Source of the DNA: Lingula anatina
Taxonomy: Eukaryota; Brachiopoda; Lingulata; Lingulida; Lingulidae
Assembly (NCBI RefSeq): GCF_001039355.2
Contig: NW_019775746.1
Span: 1,351,639-1,415,638 of the forward strand
Direction: 5' to 3'
Length of the DNA stretch: 64,000 bases
Every line of letters begins with the position of its first letter. The stretch's first letter is position 1. Under the pieces are notes generated by a model. The model was not told the DNA's origin and made no database searches. It saw only the letters and a program-made list of their open reading frames with translations. The translations under genes were made by a program, and so were the position numbers. This document shows positions 12,271-26,300 of this stretch, piece by piece.

Positions 12271-15200
12271 GTTCTAAAAATATGAGTGGGTTCTATCAAA
12301 GCAATTTATGTACCCCACCTTTTTGCCAAAGTGTCTGGATCAGCTTTTGGTAGTAGATCTTTACTATGGCCCTTTGCACATGGAGCGGCACAGTTTTCTG
12401 CATCTCACCAGTTTGATTGGCCCTAACCTATAATGACAGTACGTTTTTTAATCCCTTTCACAAGTCCCAATGACCTTATCAAAATTAATCCGGTTAAGTG
12501 GCCGTGTAGAGCACGGGGGATCCGTTTAAGTGACTCTCTCTTGTCAATCTCTCAAGTTGGTGCGATATAAAAGTCTGCGCCGCTAGATGTTAAAGGGGCC
12601 TATTAGTACGCACTAAACTAGCAATTAGCATAGATACACTTTATCCGGTTAGCTGAATGGAACACATGGAATCCGTGGTCCGGATGCTCGGCATCCTGTG
12701 GTGAGGGGAAGCAGACCAGGAGAAGGACCTGTGATCCGGGGGAAGTGGGCCAGTGCGCAGGCTCAGCAGAGGAAACGAGATCCTGTTCTAAAGGAGATTG
12801 CGGTGAGGGGTGCTATCCAAACAGCAGCCTCCTTTCGCTGTTGAAGAATTCCGCAGAAAAGTTGACCCGATGTAGTTCATTTTTCACTGACGCTATTACA
12901 TTAACTTATACAAAATGTTCACTGTTTAAAATACACAAATTTTGTTGACTAATCAGAATCTTACAACAGAGTTGGACAATTATGAAATATTTTTTGGTCG
13001 GTGTTATGTTCAACAAACCCCTTATAGCTATAGGCCTATGTTTGATTATGTAAATTATTCCTGAAAAAAAAAACTGCTTTCCTTTTCCAGCCTCGTGGAC
13101 AGCCTGGACCTCATGGACCTCGTGCTCAGCAACATGTGGTCAAGGGTCATCGTCACGGACACGGCAGTGCGTTGGTCTGGGGGACTGCCCAGGGTCCAGC
13201 AGTGAGGTCAAGCCTTGTAATAACGGACCATGTGGTGAGTTTTGTATTGAAAATAATAAATGGTTTTAAATATCATTTAATGTGCCCTGTATTTGATACC
13301 ATATACTGTAAGTTGAACAAGACGCGTGGTATAGTTTTAGCTAACAGATAAATGGCATATAACAAACTGGAGTACCATTATGAACATACATTGGCATCTC
13401 GTTCCAAAGACTTCAGATTACTCTTCATGTATTGACTGCTGGCGTACAATTTGATGGAATATAGTGAATATAGAAGATGACTAAAACGAGTTTTATAGCA
13501 TTTAACGTAGGGAAATTGTACACATGGTATAAGCATCACCTGTGGGATGGTTGATGTTTTGGTGGTGGTGGGGGGGGGGGGGGTTGTAATAATCGGTTGG
13601 TTTCCATGGTGTAAACATGTAACCAAAATGTGACAAGATGAAGGGTCACCACGAGGACAGGTCATTATCCCCCATGTGACTGTCCAAATGTGTAACACGT
13701 GTCGTGGTAGGCCTATATCTCGGTTATTTCGTCATTCCCCCAAAATAATCACTGAAACACTGACCTTATAATGTCAGCTATTTATCTTCCGCCTTAAATT
13801 AATGACTTCTTAATGTCAGATTCTTATCCTAGTGACATTTCCTGCATTGTTGCATTACAGCACTTGTTGTAGCACCTTGTGCTTCTTGGTAATTTGGTCA
13901 CGCCTTTTTGAAATGCTGACCTCAACAAGTCAAGTCTCTGTCTAAATGTGTTACATGTATTACAACACGTGTTGTTGCACCATGCTCGTTTCGGTAAGTT
14001 GGTCATGCCCTTTTGCAGTTTTGGCCTCATCATGATAGATTCCTATCTCGGTACATTTCTTGCATGGCAACTCGTGTTATGGCACCTTGTTCTTCTTGGT
14101 AATTTGGTCATGGCTATTTTGAAAACATTTCCCTGTAGAATAATATGTGCTGCACCGTGCTTTGCACCACGTGCATTTTGGTAATTTGTCATTTGTTTAA
14201 ATATACTGAATCTTATCTCAATTTCTGGAAATTATGCAGGTTCGTCGGAGGGCAACATGCCTAAAAATATCCCGTAAAGAGAATAAATAATCTTTATGTG
14301 TGTCTGTTACACAATTCGCTAGATCATGGGTCATTCAAAACATGGACCAGTTTCAAGAGATAACATTAAACCCAAAGTTGGTCCAAAACTTTATTTTAAA
14401 ATTTTGCTCTATTGTAATTGTTATTCAGAATAAAAGCAGGTAGCCCTCTATAACTATGTATTGGTCCAAAATTTACGACGTTTCTTTCATGTTTTAAAAC
14501 AGACGCATTGTTTCATTGAAGTGGACCACTTCGGGTTTAAATAAGCCCAAAATAGAATGCTATTTTTGGTCCAAAACTCTGGGCCAACATTCGGTCTAAA
14601 ATTCCCTCGTGGAACCTGTCTCTGGCCTACGAGTGCCATGCATGCCAAGGTACTTCGTTCACTGTGGAATGTGAACCACATTTCCTTGTACATGTTACAT
14701 GTCCCAGTAAACATCGCGTAATAGTTCTTCCTTTCCGACTCGGTTGCCACACGATTACCATTTGCTCTTAATATTAAAAAGTTTTGCGTTATATACACCA
14801 TTTTGGTGCAGACAAAATCTGAGTCAGACGGACTGAATGCGCCAAAAACCTCAATGGTGTTTTTGAAAGAACCACAAAAATACCAAGAAGACGTGTATTG
14901 ATGATTTTTTTGATCGCGTGTTGTCTTCCATTTATCTGTGACTGTCTTGGTGTGGGGCTGTGTGGTCGATATGGAACCTCCTGTCCCAGTTGAATAGAAA
15001 AGGAGTGCTTGGAACATGGTGGTTTATTTATCCAGAGAAATAATGAATGAGTAGCTATTGTTTTCAATGAATGCATTACGTTCACCGGGACATTGTGAAA
15101 TCAATTATGTAAAAGATACGTTATGTTTTTTGCATATGGTGGCATTCAGTAATTTTAGGTAAAACCATATTGTGTCACAAAATGGAAATAATTTCTGAAC

Positions 15201-18200
15201 ATGCGCCACAGCCATTAAAAATATATAAACATTGAAATACGGTTATATATTTTTTTGTCTCCAATACATTAGACGTGAGCTCGAGCATGATAATACTACA
15301 AAAATAACTTTCCATAATATACTATACCGTGGGAAGTGTCAAGATGCTCTGCCTAGCACTGATGAAAGTTATACAATTTTCACATGCAAGAAGTGTTTTG
15401 CTGAGGAGTGTTTGTATGTTTATTTTAACTTGTTTAGGTGAACGAGGAGCGACAGCTACTATTCATATTTCCAAACTAAACTTTGTCTCCATTTTTGTGT
15501 GTATACATGCACCTGTCTAAGTTATCTAAGGCTGCATTTAGGACAGCGGACTAACTAGTCTCCGGACCAAATATGGCAACCGACTAAAAAGCTTGCCGTC
15601 TAATCCGCTAATATAATCCGTCTAATCCGCTAATAGATTCCCCGTGGGGAAGTATTCAAGTGGGTCAGCTATATTTGACCCGTGGACTAGTTAGTCCGCT
15701 GTTCTGAATACAGCCTAACTTACATTTTTGCCAGTCCATACAGGTGGATATGATGCAACAAATTAATGAGTATACAAGAAGGAAGTGTCGTCTATATTAA
15801 TTATTAACTCTCTCAGTGTGATACAATACTCCCTGAAATTCATCATGGCGAGATAGGTGCCAGACTGTTCCCGCAAACTGTACATGACTAGCCAAAAGTG
15901 GCATAGGTTTAACCTCCACTTACGACAGTCCATTTTTCATTATATAAGAGTACATAACTTCAGTTAGATGTACTAGTCTTCATAAATATTATAACGCGTA
16001 CGACACGCACACAGATTTACAGGTTCGAAAATGCGCCCATTAATGGTTAGCATGTTATTGATAAATATGATAACACTTGTAAACAAGGAAGTAGATCTTT
16101 ATAAACAGTAATATAAAAATTAAGGAATTGAGCTGAGCCCCGCAAGAAAATGCAGTAGTATCGAAGTAGCAAAGAAGCATTAACGCAGTAGTGGTGTGGA
16201 GCATATTTGCAGTAGAAATGCAGTATAGCCTACTGCAATTCTACTTCAAAAACTACATAGGGTTGTACAGAGGAGGAGCATTAATGCAGTAGATTAGCAG
16301 CATGATAGAAGCATGTTTCAAATATGCTAATTAGCTCCCACATCGAAGCAGATTTGAAGCATGTTTGCAGTATGATTGCAGTAGTCTACTGCGCTGGAGT
16401 ATCTACTTCGTTTTCGTGCCCTTCGATCCCGTCGTAATAATATAAATAAAAATATATGCCTTAAAATAACAGCATGAAAACAAACATGATTGTATATGCT
16501 ATAAAGTGTTTTTCTGTTAAAAATAATAATGATAACCTCACTTTTGTCTGTAAATATTAATTTTTCCAGCGTCGTGGTCAGCGTGGACATCGTGGAGCAC
16601 GTGTTCAGCGTCGTGTGGTCAAGGGTCCAGCAGCCGAACGCGGCAGTGCCAGGGGATAGGCACATGTCCAGGACTGGCCGAAGAAGTTCGCACGTGCAAT
16701 AACGGAGTGTGTGGTCAGTAATGGATCTATGGCATCATGCTACATGAATTTGTCGTCATGCTACATGAATTTGTCGTCACTACCTGAATACTAGCATTTA
16801 GAATTACTATGTTCATAAAAGGAGCATCTATTTGATTCCTCATTTTCAAGGCTTTTCATAATTGATAGGCCGAACAAAATTCAGTAAACAAAACGTTTAA
16901 CAAATTCTTTTACGGTTGTGTTTTTACATGTGTGGTATATTTTTCAAACCTGTATTCCAGCCGGATGGTCTGCCTGGACATCGTGGAGCAGTTGTTCAGC
17001 ATCCTGTGGTCAGGGAGCAGTCAGTAGAACTCGCCAGTGTCAGGGCATAGGAAACTGTCCTGGCGTGGCCAGGGAAAGCAGGGATTGTAATATCGGACCC
17101 TGTGGTATGTGTTAGGGGACTCCTCATGGCACGTTTAGATATGCAATAATTAAGTCAAAAATAAAGTTCGATGGAACTTCACTTTGTTATTTGAATTGTA
17201 TATTTGTCAAGGTTACTCACAGTTAAAGAGTAAAAAGACACAAATAACCTCCATATGTTTATGGATTAACATATGACTCAAGCAACCCTGAAGGTGATGC
17301 CCTCAAACAACAATGCTACATGAACATGATAATAAACCAATCTGTTAAGAGTATGACTTACAAAGGAGCCTTTACTTCTTGCAGCGTCCTGGGCGGCGTG
17401 GACGACGTGGGGTAGCTGCTCTCGTACATGTAACGAGGGCACTAGTAGACGCACGCGCCAGTGCGTTGGTGTAGGAACATGTCCAGGACCACAGCTTGAA
17501 GACAGGGCATGTAATAACGGTCCCTGTGGTAGGTATTCTAGTGGGTGAATGTCGCTATTTCCCTACATATTTTTGATCTACTATTCTGTTAATGCATTGA
17601 TGGCAAAATCAGAGAATAAGGTTCTATTTCTGGAGCTTAAACATCACAATAAGTAAATTACCTAAGCTCCGATGGCATTGACAATAAAGTTTTGGTCACG
17701 TATACAGTATGCGGAAGAAAATGCGTTTGAAGATAAAGCCTTTCTAAAGTTCGGCTATATGAGTATTTAGATTTTAAAAGGAATTAAGTTATCATGTTTA
17801 TTTTAAGTCATTTTAAAATCAATTTTCTGAAACAGCTTCTCTGACTGCCTGGTCCACTTGGAGCGCGTGTTCTGCCTCGTGTAACCAGGGCGTCAGCACC
17901 CGCGTGCGCGAATGCACGGGACTTGGAGCGTGCACAGGAGCACTTTCCGAGAACAGGGAATGTTCAAATGGGCCATGTGGTACGTAGAAAGTTATTTTAT
18001 AATATCTCCACTTTGCCGCTATATTTAAAGGTCACATAATAGTAACTTATTGTTATGAATAATATTATATTTCAATAACAATGAGGTATTGTTATTGAAA
18101 TATTTCAATAACAATAACTCAATGTTATTGAAATATAACATTTTCATAGCGAAAGGACGTATCACGATATTTTTTCGTCATAAGACTGTCATAAAATAGG

Positions 18201-20259
18201 CAAATAACCGTGATGAATTTGGTCAAATAGTCCTGAATTGTGTTCGTTTTTAGCGTCTTGGTCATCATGGACGGCGTTCAGTGAGTGTTCTGTGTTCTGT
18301 GGTCCGGGCAGAAGCAGCCGTACCAGGGAGTGTATCGGGATAGGACTGTGCCCAGGGCTCAATAGGGAAGAGAGGGACTGTAACAACGGAGCTTGTGGTA
18401 GGTTTATGTTTGTAGTAACCACATGATATTCGAAGAATAGAATAGCTGATCTTTAAATGTTTATCACTGATTACTATGGTGGTATTCAAATTTATATATG
18501 ATAAATCGCTAACTGCATCAATCTATTTTTGTTTTATTCGCTGTGCTGTTGTACTTTTTTGACATATTTTTTACTTTCCTTTTCAGCTGGTTGGTCAGCC
18601 TGGACATCGTGGTCAAGCTGTTCAGCGTCCTGTGGTCAAGGCAGCACTGGACGTACTCGTATATGTTCTGGACTTGGAGAGTGTCCGGGACCAGCAAGTG
18701 AAACGAAACAGTGCAGCAACGGACCTTGTGGTACGGATATTAAAATTAAATCTTTTATAATCAATATGACCTGGACCAACAAAATGCATGCATTTAATTC
18801 AATTACTTATTCAATAATTTATTTGATCGTATATCAGCTATGTGTTACAGAAAAAGAAAGGGATATTTTGAAGGAATATTTTGGCGTGTAGGCTAATCAG
18901 GGTAAAATGTCAACACGCCAATATCAGTATTATCATAACACTCGTCTCCCTAATGTCACCCACGGTAGGTCAAAATAAAATTTTCCATTACAGCCGCGTG
19001 GGCCGCCTGGACATCATGGAGTAGTTGCTCTCAGTCTTGTAATGAAGGCACTAGTAGACGTAGAAGACAGTGTGAAGGTATAGGTACATGTCCAGGAAAG
19101 GAACTGGAGGACAGGGCATGTAATAATGGACCATGTGGTATGTACTGGAGTAGTTATGTTATGTCTTTAAGGCTTCACATTTTACAGTATATAAGGAATA
19201 ACTTGAAACTAGGACCTCTATCATTGCTTGAAACAGGGGCATGTTAAAGTACGAATGTCTTGAATTTGGCAATGGCTTTGAAGAATAATCTCAGCCACTT
19301 ACTTCATATGTTGCGATAGCTATTACGATACTAGGCATCGTATGTCCAGGAAAAACATAGTGTTCATCATTGAATTGATGGCCATGTTGAAAAATTGGCC
19401 TTATATTAATGTTATTTGGTATCTTTATTCCATATTTTTCAAACGGTAAAAATCTGGATTTTAAAATGAATTTTTAGCCTCCTGGTCAGCCTGGACGTCG
19501 TGGTCAAGCTGTTCAGCGTCCTGTGGTCAAGGTACCTCTGGACGTACTCGTGTATGTTCTGGACTGGGAGAGTGTCCGGGATCTGCGAACGAAAACAGAC
19601 CCTGCAGCAACGGGCCTTGTGGTACGGATTTCTACTTCCAGAAATAAAGAAATATATGATTTTAATGTATTATTTTTGCTTATTGATAAGCAATTTTTAC
19701 AATGGTAAATGGGGCGCTGAATTTTTGATAACATGAACTATGAAGAAATTTATATTAAAAATTTAAACGGCAATAAATTATCACAAAGATGCATTCGTAT
19801 CTCATTAATCATGACATTCATATTCCCCAGCATCGTGGTCGGCGTGGTCGGCATTTGGAAGCTGTTCAGTGTCGTGTGGTCCTGGCAGTAGCAGGAGAAC
19901 AAGAGAATGTATTGGAATAGGATTCTGCCCTGGAGATGAGTTCGAAGTCAGAGCCTGCAATGACGGCGCTTGTGGTAGGGTTATTATATTTCTAAACATT
20001 CAAAATGAATCGTTTGGTGGTGGCTTTAGAATACTTTAAACCGCAAAATACATATAGGTTATAGATATAGTTAGGGTTCATTTAGCATTTAATGTTACTG
20101 TCATCGAAAAAGTAACCCGACATTCAGTAGACTATACGGTTTATAACTGCACAGCTCTACTCCCTGTGCAAAAACTCTCACTACAGAAATGCGCTAGTGC
20201 AAAGCCAAAGAAATCTCTGTAGATATCTGTGAATATATATGTGCTAGTCTTGCTCCAAG

Positions 20260-20312
<53 letters not shown>

Positions 20313-23300
20313 GGCCAATATTCTTCATATTTGGCCATTGTTTAATCCGTAGATTTGTGGCATTGAAACAGCATTGTTCCTCATTCATTATATACTGTCT
20401 CCTCTTTTGGTCATTTCTCTCCACAACGGCAAACTAAGCAAAAACATTTTTAACCGAGTACAATTTTGTTCTTAAAACTTTCAGCCGGATGGTCAGCCTG
20501 GACGTCGTGGTCAAGCTGTTCAGCGTCCTGTGGTCAAGGCAGCACTGGACGTACTCGTGTATGTTCTGGACTTGGAGAGTGTCCGGGACCGGCTAGGGAG
20601 ACGAAACAGTGCAGCAACGGGCCTTGTGGTACGCTGTGTCCTGTTTTCCTACGTCGATAAGCTATATACTTTATAATGGACCACAGTTGTTTGGGAATAT
20701 TACTGGCTAAAATTAATATAAATTGTGTAAAGAAAACATCCTTATACACCGGAAGGCATTTGACACCAAGAATTCTTTTACAATTTCAGCGTCTTGGTCT
20801 GCCTGGACAGCGTTTAGCGCATGCTCACTAACTTGTGGACAAGGTACAAGCAGAAGAACACGGCAGTGTATCGGTATAGGAACATGTCCGGGAACTGGGA
20901 TTGAAGATCAGGCCTGTAATAACGGACCTTGTGGTAAGGGAAACGTTCTACCTCATTATAACCATCTATCGCTTAAAAAAAAGAAAGGTTGTTGCCATGA
21001 TAGCGTTGACAAGAAATGTTCATATCCTTTTTTGACTCGTTTTTCAGCTGGTTGGTCGGCCTGGACATCGTGGTCAAGTTGTTCAGCGTCCTGTGGTCAA
21101 GGCAGCACTGGACGTACTCGTGTATGTTCTGGACTTGGAGAGTGTCCGGGAGCAGCAAGTGAGACCAAACAGTGCAGTAATGGACCTTGTGGTATGTCGT
21201 CCTACATACATGTACATGAACTGAGAGCAGGTTTTTTCTTCAATAGCTTCAAAAAATATTTCATAGACAGCAATGAATTTAGTACATAACGAACACCAAA
21301 AATGTGCCAGAAAAATTCGCTTATAGTTATTTATTTAGGAATAAAATTTCATTTTTACATTCCCAGCATCTTGGTCAGCGTGGACGGCATTTGGAAGCTG
21401 TTCAGTGTCGTGTGGTCCTGGCAGTAGCAGGAGAACAAGAGAATGTATTGGAATAGGATTCTGCCCTGGAGATGAATTCGAAGTCAGAGCCTGCAACGAC
21501 GGAGCTTGTGGTAGGGGAACAGAGATTTATCCCAAGCTAAGACGATCAAGTCGAATAGCAAAACAGAAACTAGTTTTTTTTTTACATTTCTATTTCTTTT
21601 CTGTTATTTTCGTGGGATAAATATCATTTGAAAAAAAAACAAAATATTCCATTGCTTTTCAAAAAAGAAAAATAATAATTTTCATTTCCATATTCAGCTG
21701 GTTGGTCAGCCTGGACATCTTGGTCAAGCTGTTCAGCGTCCTGTGGTCAAGGCAGCACTGGACGTACTCGTGTATGTTCTGGACTTGGAGAGTGTCCAGG
21801 AGCAGCTAGTGAACTCAAACAGTGCAGTAATGGACCTTGTGGTTAGTATGATACTTTTTTTAATAAATGTTTTAGGTAATGATAGTTGATTCTTATGATC
21901 GTTAAGACCGTTGAACTGCCTTGTAAATAAAATGGGTTGGATTTAATGTATAAATACTAGGGTCAAAATCACTGAAAAGTCAGTTTTATAAAAGAATGAC
22001 ATCGAGGCTGATAAAATATAAGAAGCTAATTATCGAACCATTGATTGCTATCTCGGCTAGTATTAATTGTATGTTATTCTATTTATGTTATATGTATACG
22101 CCCATACGCTCATGAGATTACTTATCATCGGTTATATATATATATGTAAATATATATCAGTAGAAGAGATATTACCAGAACATGAGTAATCGATCAAAAA
22201 TGTGACCAAAAATTGGCCCTTAGCCGGCACCAGAAACAATTAATCCAGACACAAACATAATAACATCCACCAGAATAGAAAATATTAAAATACTGGTCAA
22301 GGAAAACCGTGACTCTCACCGTAAAGTCCTTGATGCTATTAACATCAGGCTACACTGGGCAAATCTCAATAAAAATGATGGGACTGAGCTGCCCAACCTC
22401 TATCTTCCAAATTTTGTGGAAAAGGGTTAGTTATTGTAATTTTGGTCGATAGGGGAAGGCATTAATTTGAGTCATTTTTTTTTGTTTGTTTTTTTTTTTT
22501 TTTGTGTGTGTACGGCCCATATCTTTATAAACTTATTTGTATATTCTGAACATTGTTTTCTTTAAGTTGGGTAAAGTATATAGTTAGTTCTTGATGTTAT
22601 ATTAAGACAAACATACACATACTGTACATGCTGTACATATCTTGGGTGTCAAAAATTCTAGTCTTGCGACGTTCAACCCGGCCTTCAATTGAAAATCCAC
22701 GATTTCAAACTGCCGGATATGTTCATTAGGGACATTTAGATCAGCTTTTAATTTAGCATTGTCAGTCCCCAACTGTTGGATGCGTTCACTAGCAGCGGTG
22801 CCCTCGGGCCTCGCTGCAACATTTGCCCGTTCACTTCGGCCTGCACAAAAGCTGTTTCCACCTTGCTTTGCTCACGTGTTTCCCAACCCCTGCCCCCTGT
22901 CTTGTCACCTGTCCCTTCGGGTCACGTTGGCCACCGGCTGCAGTGTCAGTGTCAGTGTCACTGGTGACTATACTTTCTTCTTTTTCTTCAACAGAAAATA
23001 TAAACTCTAAATTAAATCAGTAGCGATTCAGCACTAGTTTGGAGTAGGAGGCGTAAATACATATATTTCCACTGATTTTCTTTCAAACCACACATTCTGA
23101 TGACTACGACAAGCGACATTTGGAGTTGGTAGGTCAGAGATGTGTATTCACTGAATACTCACCACAGTGGATCATGGCGTTAGGTGGGATCCCGGCCTCT
23201 GCCAATGTACATGAGTCATCAGGCCACTGTAGATAGCACTAAAACCATTGTAATATTGGGAAATCAGAAACAGACAGATAACTAACAAAAGTGTATTTGT

Positions 23301-26300
23301 TTACCCACGTATAGTTTATGGCCCCATCAAAATGGATGATCCGAGTACTTACTGATCCGCCGACTAAATATGGCCGACCACATTTTAAAAGCGGTACCGC
23401 TGATTCCTGATGGTCTCCCCGCCTCCACACGCGCCGTCGCTGCAGGGGTCTAGTAATTAAACCACGGAGCGGATATTTAATCCGTTTGAAGGCGCGTGTG
23501 GAGTCGGGGGGACCATCAGGAATCAGCAGCATCGCTTTTGAACTCTGTCGGCCATATTTAGTCGGCGGATCAGTAAATACTAGGGGCATCTATTCTGAAT
23601 GGGGCCTTTGATTCGGTATGTTATACTATTGTTACATAAACCCACTTTTGTCAACTTATTGTAATACTATATATGTAACCCCTAACCATTCACAAAATTT
23701 ACTGAAGTTTAAATATTTAGACAAATTTGTTATCAGTCAATTTGGGTCTATGTTTAAATAGGTCTTAGTTAATTTTTTCAGAATGTCAACATGTTTTAAC
23801 ATTATCGTGAGCTTGATGTTAAATTTTGAATATCACTAAAGCCAAGGTAACACTAACACATTCCAATATTCAGAAAAGTTTTATTATTACAATTGGTGCT
23901 AACAGGTGAGAGAAACCAGGGTACTTACATGTACAACCTTCTGTTTTTCATTTCTGCTATCTGCATGTTGCTCCAAATAAATAACAAAGCGTCCTTTACG
24001 CATAATTTGATGTAGATTTTGTATGTCTGCTATTTTCATCTGTGGATCATAAGGTATCTCAAATCCCCGTCCACCTTCTATCATATATACACCTTTTCTC
24101 TTCAAACGTTTCTCGTCCACTGCCCTGTGCTCTGATACACCTCTCCTCGCCTCACGGCGGCCATCCGCTGCAGCAGTAGTACCACTTGCGGTATTTTCTT
24201 CTACTTTTTCGGCATGAAGGAGAGGCCCTAAATTAATCGCAGTGGGTGCCGGGGAGACACATTCCTGTTTAGCGGTGTTCAAGATAGCTTTCAAACGATC
24301 ATTCTCAGTCTCCAGCTGTCGGATACGGTTGTAAGTGGTAGCGACCTCAGCCCTCAATGATTTCAGTTGATCTTCCATCTCGTTACCAGTGCGACGGATT
24401 TTCTTTAATTCAGCCTCACGTCGACGAATTTTCTTCGCCAGCTCTTTAAGTTCCAGGCTTTGATGCTGATTGGCTTCAAGGCTTAGCCGACTCTCGGAGT
24501 TGATGCATGAAACTGCCCCTCTCTGCAGAAGTTGAAGCGTCCCTTTCTGTGCGGATATTTGTGCGTCGCGCTCTTTCATCTCAGTCATTTGATTTTCCAG
24601 TTCCTGTCGCAGCTTTAAGTTTTCCTTTGACAGTTGATCGCACTTCTTGACAAGTTTAGCAACATCAGGAACAGCCTGTGCCATGGCTGGGAAACAATTC
24701 GAACGAGGAAGTAAAATTTACTCCTCAAAAATAATATGGCGCATACAGCAGATAACGCAAATGTCCCCGATATGTATATATATAGCATTCATGTTAATTA
24801 TTACATACATTTGTATATAGGCTGTTTTAATGAGATAAAACTATATTTATATACGAACTGTCTCACTCCAGCCTCTTGGGCCCCGTGGTCAGGGTTTAGC
24901 GCTTGCTCACTAACTTGTGGTCAAGGTACCAGCAGAAGAACACGGCAGTGTATCGGTATAGGAACATGTCCTGGAGCTCAATTTGAAGATCAGGCCTGTA
25001 ATAACGGACCTTGTGGTAAGGAGGCCAATAAAACAACACAATAACTCCAATCATTGATGAAAATGAATGAAATTTCTTCCTTCCGTTTGTGCATAACTTT
25101 TTCTGAACTCTGCAATCTTTCGCAACATCTACTAAATGCAATTAATCAAATAAAGCCTTTACGGTCGGAGAAAGTTCTCTGTAATTGGCTTCTATATTTC
25201 CACAAGTGGCATTAACTGTACAGAATCAATCAAGAAATATATAAAGTAAGATAATCAGTGCGATTTCACCGGGATGCGTCATCGTAAATTAGACGAGCGT
25301 GTGTTTTTGTCCAAAATCGGTTGACTTAATTGTTGGTGAATAATAGACAATAAAAGATTAGTTTGTCAAACCAGTATGAAGTTGATGTGTTTACTTTATT
25401 TAATTCAGCCTCCTGGTCAGCCTGGACGTCGTGGTCAAGCTGTTCAGCGTCCTGTGGTCAAGGTACCTCTGGACGTACTCGTGTATGTTCTGGACTTGGA
25501 GAGTGTCCTGGAACAGCAAATGAAAATAGACCCTGCAGCAACGGGCCTTGCGGTGAGTTATCGAACAAAAAATTAGAACCTTCACCTTTAGACGAAGTCA
25601 TTGAGCACAGATAATTCAGTAAAAGTAAAAGTTAAAAGTATAAAATCGGTAGGTCTCAGACTCCCTTTCTTCTTTTGGTAGATTCTCCATTTGATGTTCG
25701 CCTTTTTTTATAATAAAAAGAAAGATATAATGGCATATGACGAAATATTCTGATATTTTCAGCCTCTTTAACCGCCTGGTCCACTTGGAGCGCGTGTTCA
25801 GCCTCGTGTAACCAGGGTGTCAGCACGCGCGTGCGCGAATGCACGGGACTGGGCACGTGCACAGGTGCTCTGTCTGAAAACAGACAATGTTCTAATGGAC
25901 CGTGTGGTAAGTAGTCACATTATCACCACACATCAGATAAATAAGCCCTTATTCATTTGCTATCGCGCAGAGAATTCTTACCCTGAGTATTGGAGTTTAC
26001 TGGAAACTCATCTCAGTCATCACTATGCGGTTACCTCTGTCATTTCCCACTGCATGAGCACAGAAGAGACATGGAGTGTCCAAATTTCAGGATGCAGATC
26101 TGAATTTTGGATATGTTCTTGAATTGCGCTCATGATATAATCATATATATATATATATATGTTTCATCTGTAGCTTCGTGGTCGGCGTGGACGTCTTGGA
26201 GTGACTGTTCTAACTACTGTGGCCCAGGAAAGAGCAGTCGTACCAGGCAGTGTACTGGGATAGGAACATGTCCTGGCTCAGGGAGAGAGGAGAGAGATTG

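Larger units (their letters stand above)
13235..16569 (+). other. Long intron between repeats 3 and 4
   Basis: About 3.3 kb. It holds a degenerate repeated region (13800-14200), a PIF/Harbinger-like MITE (15530-15715) and a 'gcagtag/gaagca'-rich patch (about 16140-16400). A 176-residue minus-strand ORF (14487-15017) has no recognisable domain. Confidence 0.55.
21842..24871 (+). other. 3-kb intron with foreign insertions
   Basis: Interrupts the otherwise dense exon array. It holds a retroelement-like ORF fragment (22224-22430, +), a decayed coiled-coil segment (about 22640-22985, -), a foldback MITE (23320-23606) and an intact 261-codon coiled-coil ORF (23899-24684, -). Most of its excess length over neighbouring introns is thus insertion. 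Confidence 0.65.

Noticed and set aside
14487-15017. 176-codon minus-strand ORF in the long intron
   Set aside because: Long for chance, but no recognisable motif, and part of it overlaps repeated 'ttggtccaaaa' type sequence. No evidence of function.
16140-16400. 'gcagtag/gaagca'-rich patch considered as a CRISPR-like or tandem array
   Set aside because: Unit length and spacing are irregular and the host is eukaryotic; treated as low-complexity DNA.
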